Assembly: GCF_004379255.2 (NCBI RefSeq)
Contig: NC_056045.1
Location: 9,451,593 to 9,515,592, forward strand
Direction of reading: 5' to 3'
DNA: 64,000 bases
From: Salvia splendens
Taxonomy: Eukaryota > Streptophyta > Magnoliopsida > Lamiales > Lamiaceae
The notes beneath the pieces were generated by a model, which saw only the letters and a list, made by a program, of their open reading frames with translations, did not search any database and had not been told where the DNA came from. A program made the translations under genes and the position numbers. Of this stretch, positions 58,585 to 64,000 are shown piece after piece (the stretch's first letter is position 1; each line of letters starts with the position of its first letter).

Positions 58585-61500
58585 ATGGATGGCTCCGTAG
58601 ATCTAGATCATCACCGGACTTCGCCGCTGCCGATGGAACCCCCTGGAGGAGAAGCCACCTCTTCTTCCAGCTCCACTCACCTCTCCGTTAAGTTCGCCAA
58701 GGATGTCGCTACCGCTTCTCCCCCTTCCAATGGTCGCAGCAACTCTTCAGGTGAAGTTAGGGCTAGAATAGTAGAATTTTAATTAGAATCAGATGTTTTC
58801 GATGATTTGCTTTTTTCAATTATGATCAGTAATTGTGTTTGTTTGGAGCTATGTTTGTTGGATCGTTGATTGAGTGAATTGGAATTTGCTGGAGAGGCAG
58901 GGGGTGGAGAGGCGGTTTTCACTAGAGTGAATACTACGCCTGCAAAAATTTTGAATTGTGGGGAACTGGAGTCTCCTTCGGTGCTGGAACGGTCAAAGAC
59001 TGATGGGCAAAGGCTTTACAATATACTCCCTGAAGAAGCTGCTCGGATTTATGACAACCAAATTTCTGTTCAGGAGAAGGTCAACATTCTTTCTAAACTC
59101 TATCATATTGATCAATAGACGGTGTTGCATATTTAATGCTTCTTAAAATTGAAAATATTAATCTCAGCACTTGAGGCGAGTAGGTTCATTTTTGAGAGCA
59201 CTCTTTAGTGGTAAGCTAATACAGATTCCGTCATTCTATGGGGCTTAGATATTTCATTTATGCAGCAATGTATGTGTGTACGACCAGTTGCTTTACAGAT
59301 GAGGGAAGGGGTATGATCCGATTATCTACTTCGTGTGCTGCTATGCTAAATAAATACTCCCTCCGTTCCATGTTAATTGAGTCATTTTTCTATTTTTAGA
59401 AGGTTCCATGTTAATTGAGTCATTTTTCTATTTTGGGAAGTTCCAACATAAGTCATTTTTCTATTTTTGGCAAAAAGTTTCCCTCTCTCTTATTTTATTC
59501 ACCATCCACTTTACACTCTATTCTATTCTTAATCTCCGTGCCGAAAAAAAGTGCTCCAATTAACAAGGAACGAAGGGAATACTTGATAGAGATCAAACTA
59601 ATGATCTCCATTATATCTTGAGATTATTTTCATTATTATGGAGATTGTTGAAAGATTACTTTAAATGTTGAGGATTTGTTTCCTTGTTTATTTATAGGTT
59701 GATTCACTTTCCTAGATTAGAGTTCGTAGGATCCCTACAAATAGCTCCTCTTTAGAAGGGCTAGATATCTTGGAAAATAAAGTGTATTAGGACGGTATCA
59801 GCCGTAGGCCTCTTCGGAAGATTGTTCTTCTTTTATATTGAATTCCAGTTCTTGTTTTACTTCCGCCTTTCACTCCATATCAGTACCTTTTCTGGATGGC
59901 TATTCCTAGCCTAAATTCTACTCCATCCGTCCCATAAAACTTTGTGCACTTTCTATTTTCGTCCGTCCCACAAAAATATGTGCATTCCATTTTTAGAAAG
60001 TTATATCAATTTAATAATGTAGGTACCACTATCCACTAACACTACTTTAACTACCATTCTCCTCTTCTCTCTTACTTTACCATACCATTCTCCTCCATCT
60101 CTCTTACTTTACCAATTTTGTCTTAATTCTCGTGCCATATTCATTGCCCATATTTTTATGGGACGGAGGGAGTATTCTTTAGGGTAGAGATTGGTCTATT
60201 GTGCTATACTAGAGATTGATCAACAAGTTTTATGTTTTGGCTAAGTTGCAAGCACTGGGTGAAGCGTATGATATTGCAGTCTGTATGAAGCAATATTCGA
60301 TGGAAACTTTCGCTTAGCGAGTTAGCATAATTGCTTCATTCAAAGCTATCTGTGGATTGCTTGGTAGTTCATTTTGTTTTGAATATTGCCAAGGCTTGCA
60401 AGGCTAAAATTAGTTTTCGGCTCTTTTAAACAGTTATGTGTTTTTATATTTTCTATTTTTACATCCTTTCAGCTTTGGCAGAATTACATATTGTGGAGTT
60501 CGACACCATATCTGTTACATGCTTTAGAATTTTCTTTTGATGATAAAAAAATGCATCCAAAATTCTTATATAGAATTTTCCTTGGCTTTCTATTAAATAT
60601 TTTAAGCACTGCAGCTCAGCTTGTTGAACAGAATAGCTACTGTTAAACATGACGGAACTGTAGAGTTTGAAGTCCCAGTAGATGTTGAACCTCAAATTCT
60701 TGGAATTGATACTGAAAGTGTGTACAATGAAGTGGATGAAGAGCCTATTGATGATACAGAGCTGCAATATATTCCTCCATTGCAAATTGTAATGCTTATT
60801 GTTGGAACTCGTGGGGATGTACAGCCATTTGTGGCCATTGGAAAGCGACTACAGGTATATAAGTAGTTTAATATAAAGATCATATTATATAGTTGAAGGC
60901 AAATTGAAGGAAAGCTTGATTAAAACTTAAATTACTATAAAGGGTGAAATGCCCAACGCCCAAACGCAAGTTCTATATAGAGTTGTTGATGTAGATACTT
61001 GGGTGCAGGATTATGGACATCGTGTAAGATTAGCTACTCATTCTAATTTCAAAGAGTTTGTCTTGTCTTCTGGGCTGGAATTCTATCCTCTTGGTGGTGA
61101 TCCTAAAGTTCTTGCAGGATGTAAGTTCCTAACAACATTCCTTTATCGGCTCTAGTTCTGAGGAAGTGTGTCTCTCATAATTTTGATTTTTGGTTCCCTC
61201 CTTTCATGGTAACTTTTTCAAACAGATATGACTATCAATTCGGTGTTGTGTCTGTGTATACCATTTTTTATGATTCCAAGCCACTTGGGGTTTATGTCCA
61301 GTGGGTAACGCTTAGTAGAACCAAACCATGACTTATTTAATTAATCAGTCTTGCCCTTTTATTACACAATGCTACCCAACATTCAGAAATTGAAGTAATT
61401 AACAAAAATATTGGCCATGATCAGCTTTTAAAAGTATCAATTTTTATATTTATTCCTTAAAGCCAGAGTAGAGTAAATCTTTTGCAAACTGGAGGACCAA

Positions 61501-64000
61501 CTCCTGAACCTGAATATGAGAACATGCAAAAATATATTTCAATGATTCCGATGGGAAACACCTAATAAACCCTTCAGTTTGACAAATTGTATTTTTTCTG
61601 AACCTTTTAATAATTTTGCACTTTTTTACCTCCTTTTGTTTCCCTGTTCTTTGTTGGAGTGCAGTTCTCTAACTCTAACAACAATAGGCTCCACTAATTT
61701 CAGAAAGATCAACAGTTTCTTGCATTATATTGAGAAACCAGATATCTAATTATTGGTAGAAGTTTTGCATTTAGCTCCGTCTATCATTAGTTAATGCTTC
61801 CATGGTCTATTTGGCCAAATCTCTTATCTTCAGGAGTCTCTAGGTTCAACTAAGTATTTTTGCATGTATATTAGTATGAAACAAAAAAAAAATTTAGAAG
61901 ACAAGAAAGGTGATACAGTGATGGGGTTTTATCCGTGGCATTTTTACTTCCTTTAGGATTTACGAAATATGTTCAAAATGCTATATTAGATTCCGTGTTG
62001 CTGAACGTTTTGGATATTATCAAGCTCCTTATTATTCTTCTATTAGGGTTTTATTAGACCTTATTGATATGTGTAACAAGATTCATGTGTCCCCTCATTT
62101 TTGCTTTAATATTTTAGTTATGTTTGTTCCTTTCCAAAGGAATAGTTTCCAAAATTTCCACGGTATAGGAAGAAGGAACAACATGCAGGCAAACTAAATC
62201 ATGTAACTTGAAGTGTTTCCTTCTAGTTAAAATGGTACTCGTTTTCATAATACTTTCTTAGCATGTTCTCTATGTGATTCTAAACATCAATCATCTTCTT
62301 TTCTTCAGTTATGTCATATGTGCAAATAGCGGAAAATAGCTATTCAAGTTAATTATGACCTATATTCAGTTTCAGCGTGACACTTTGCTGCAACTGTTGA
62401 GTCTGAATGTCTTTTAGTGGCAGCTGACCAGTTTACACCTTAAAAGTGTACTGATAAATTTATTATTTTCTTCTATAGACATGGTTAAAAACAAAGGGTT
62501 TTTACCGTCTGGGCCTTCTGAAATACCTGTACAAAGAAATCAAATGAAGGAGATAATTTTCTCTCTACTTCCAGCATGCAAAGAGCCCGACCTTGATTCT
62601 GGGATTCCTTTCAAAGCAGATGCAATTATTGCTAATCCTCCAGCATATGGTTAGACTACATAACATTTGCTTTCTCTTTTTTGTTTCTCTTCTAATTAGC
62701 TTTCCTTATTTTTTATTGATTGATTACTTATACGGTTATATTTTTGCATAAACTTCATAGGAACTTTTAGAGATGGGTATGCCTCTCCAAGTTGTTTATG
62801 TGGGCTGATAGTGTGTATATTTATGAGATGTATAAGGATAACTTTATGGAGTTATCATTGGGCTCACATTTTGGCTTGTAGTCATAGATTAATAGGAGAC
62901 ATAAAGATGAAAATCGAAGTTGCAAGGGTAGTTTGACTTTTGTTTATCACTTAATATATATCCATGTTTACTCATTTCTTTGGGGATGAGAAAACAGTTC
63001 CTTTAGCTTCTTCACCTAAAAAATTTGTTACTTTGCGTTCATGAATGTTGATAAGACATTGGCTAGAGATTGGTGACACCACAATAATTCAGGCATCCTG
63101 GATTGTATGTGGAAATGGTGTTAGACTAAGCAAATTGGTGGACATGGCTTGTTTTGGTATGGCATAGTAGGTGGTAGTTTTTTACTAATGTTTTGAGGTA
63201 AATAGGATATCTGAAATAAAACAGTATATTTCCAAGTTCTGAGCTCCACTTGACTTCTCTCTTCCAATTAAGTTCATGAGCTTTTTCTTTCATTTCAATA
63301 TCCAATCAAGGTCCTTGATAATTTACACATATTTGCGTATTGATTAACGTTGCATTGGTTGTGCTTATTGTTTTAGTTGCTCTTAGTAAATCTGGCTGCT
63401 TTTATAAGTATTATGATACTGAGTGAAATGCGGAAGAACCGAGTGCATTCAATAATATGGATGTATATGAAACGTGTTAAACCATGCATACAAATTCTGG
63501 AAATAAATATAGAAACTGAAATTGATAAAGAAACAAAAGGGATGAACCCTAACCAAGAAAGGAATGAATACCTAACCGTCACGGCTCTTGCTGGAACAAA
63601 CCAATTGATCCCTTAGACCTCTTGATGGTCAACGTTCTTAAGGATTGGCCTCCTTTGGATTATTTTTTGTATCTTCAGCCTTTACGCTGTATCATATTAT
63701 TTTTGTTAAATTGTTACATTACATGTTTGCATTCTTTCTTCTCCATGTTCCATACATTATATGCTCTATGAACTTGTGACACATTCTAAATTGCTGGTCA
63801 ATAACCAAACAAGTTGAACACCTGCCTGCTTAGACCTTCTGTGATGGCAATTTTCAAGTAATGAGAGTGATGTGCTGGTATTGTAGGTGTTTTTTAAGTT
63901 ATGTTTTGGGTCACAATCAAATGTGGAGTTTATCGTCATCCGCAGTCATAAATATGGACCTACTTATCTTTAATTAAATACAGGTCATATACATGTTGCA
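58585..64000 (+). CDS. Sterol 3-beta-glucosyltransferase, UGT80 type (partial at right edge)
   Basis: Exons seen: 58585-58750, about 58901-59079, 60615-60854, 61009-61120, 62479-62649 and 63984 onward; the remainder lies outside. The enzyme transfers glucose from UDP-glucose to the 3-hydroxyl of sterols at membranes. Exons 1-2 give a Ser-rich N-terminus with ILPEEAARIYDNQISVQEK. Exon 3 gives LSLLNRIATVKHDGTVEFEV and LQIVMLIVGTRGDVQPFVAI, the start of the glycosyltransferase N-terminal domain. Exon 4 gives DYGHRVRLATHSNFKEFV and GLEFYPLGGDPKVLAG; exon 5 MVKNKGFLPSGPSEIPVQRN and FKADAIIANPPAYG. These follow the UGT80A2 order. The exact exon 2 start is ambiguous between 58895, 58901 and 58910. 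Exon 2 ends at an unusual donor, GTCAAC. Intron 2 holds two MITEs. The C-terminal UDP-glucose-binding box is not in the window. Confidence 0.9.
59357..59579. mobile_element. Stowaway-like MITE in glucosyltransferase intron 2
   Basis: The left end is CTCCCTCCGTTCCATGTTAA after TA, and the right end reads AACAAGGAACGAAGGGAAT. It contains a short internal duplication (TTGAGTCATTTTTCTATTTT). Confidence 0.8.
59921..60172. mobile_element. Stowaway-like MITE in glucosyltransferase intron 2
   Basis: The left end CTCCATCCGTCCCATAAAA pairs with the right end TTTTATGGGACGGAGGGAG. TA flanks it at 59919-59920 and 60173-60174. It is 252 bp and non-coding. Confidence 0.88.
62650..63983 (+). other. Glucosyltransferase intron 5
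   Basis: A 1.3-kb intron between exons ending PPAYG and starting with the codons for HIHVA. I see no gene or clear repeat inside; open frames at about 63373-63616 are not coding. Confidence 0.75.

Noticed and set aside
60949..61155. 68-codon frame starting upstream of glucosyltransferase exon 4
   Set aside because: Its first 20 codons are intron 3; only the part from 61009 is exon.

Overview
This window looks like nuclear DNA from a flowering plant. It has AT-rich intergenic space, spliced genes with GT-AG introns, nuclear-encoded chloroplast photosystem and plant sterol glucosyltransferase genes, and every major class of plant transposon. Protein similarity feels asterid, perhaps Lamiales, but I could not test that.

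Five host genes are well supported. From left to right they are: a RIN13-like (RPM1-interacting protein 13 family) gene, + strand, three exons, 3111-5734; class III alcohol dehydrogenase / S-nitrosoglutathione reductase (GSNOR), - strand, nine exons and 379 codons, 6476-9839; a two-exon secreted defensin-like Cys-rich peptide, - strand, 11911-12789; photosystem I subunit IV (PsaE), + strand, three exons, 16384-17382; and a secreted glycine-rich protein, - strand, 18943-19308. A sixth, sterol 3-beta-glucosyltransferase (UGT80 type), starts at 58585 on the + strand and runs off the right edge inside its sixth exon. The genes are unrelated in function and there is no sign of a cluster.

About 20 to 58 kb is a transposon graveyard. 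Several insertions can be dated relative to one another from terminal repeats and target-site duplications (TSDs). (a) PIF/Harbinger elements lie at 14000-15965, 20762-21355, 22066-23216 and 40525-44367, all with 3-bp TAA or TTA duplications; their transposase or Myb-like ORF1 genes are broken. (b) A hAT-type element (41941-44043, 8-bp TSD) carrying a 177-bp tandem array sits inside the ORF1 of the last Harbinger. (c) A large-LTR non-autonomous element on the - strand (30753-36542) has a 4.7-kb LTR but only about 0.8 kb of internal sequence. It is cut by an Athila-like Ty3 element (36543-39405) whose gag is joined directly to a partial 3' LTR. (d) A mariner-like element (47571-57341) contains a Ty1/copia element (47621-53777), which itself contains a hAT-type element (48156-49399), giving a three-level nest. 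The mariner also carries a second, opposite-strand ORF of unknown origin.

Small MITEs are scattered through the space. Many have CTCCCTCCGT-type Stowaway ends that match the resident mariner, and two sit in host introns. The most striking is a nearly perfect 189-bp palindrome in PsaE intron 2. No rRNA, functional tRNA gene, CRISPR array or prokaryotic feature was seen.
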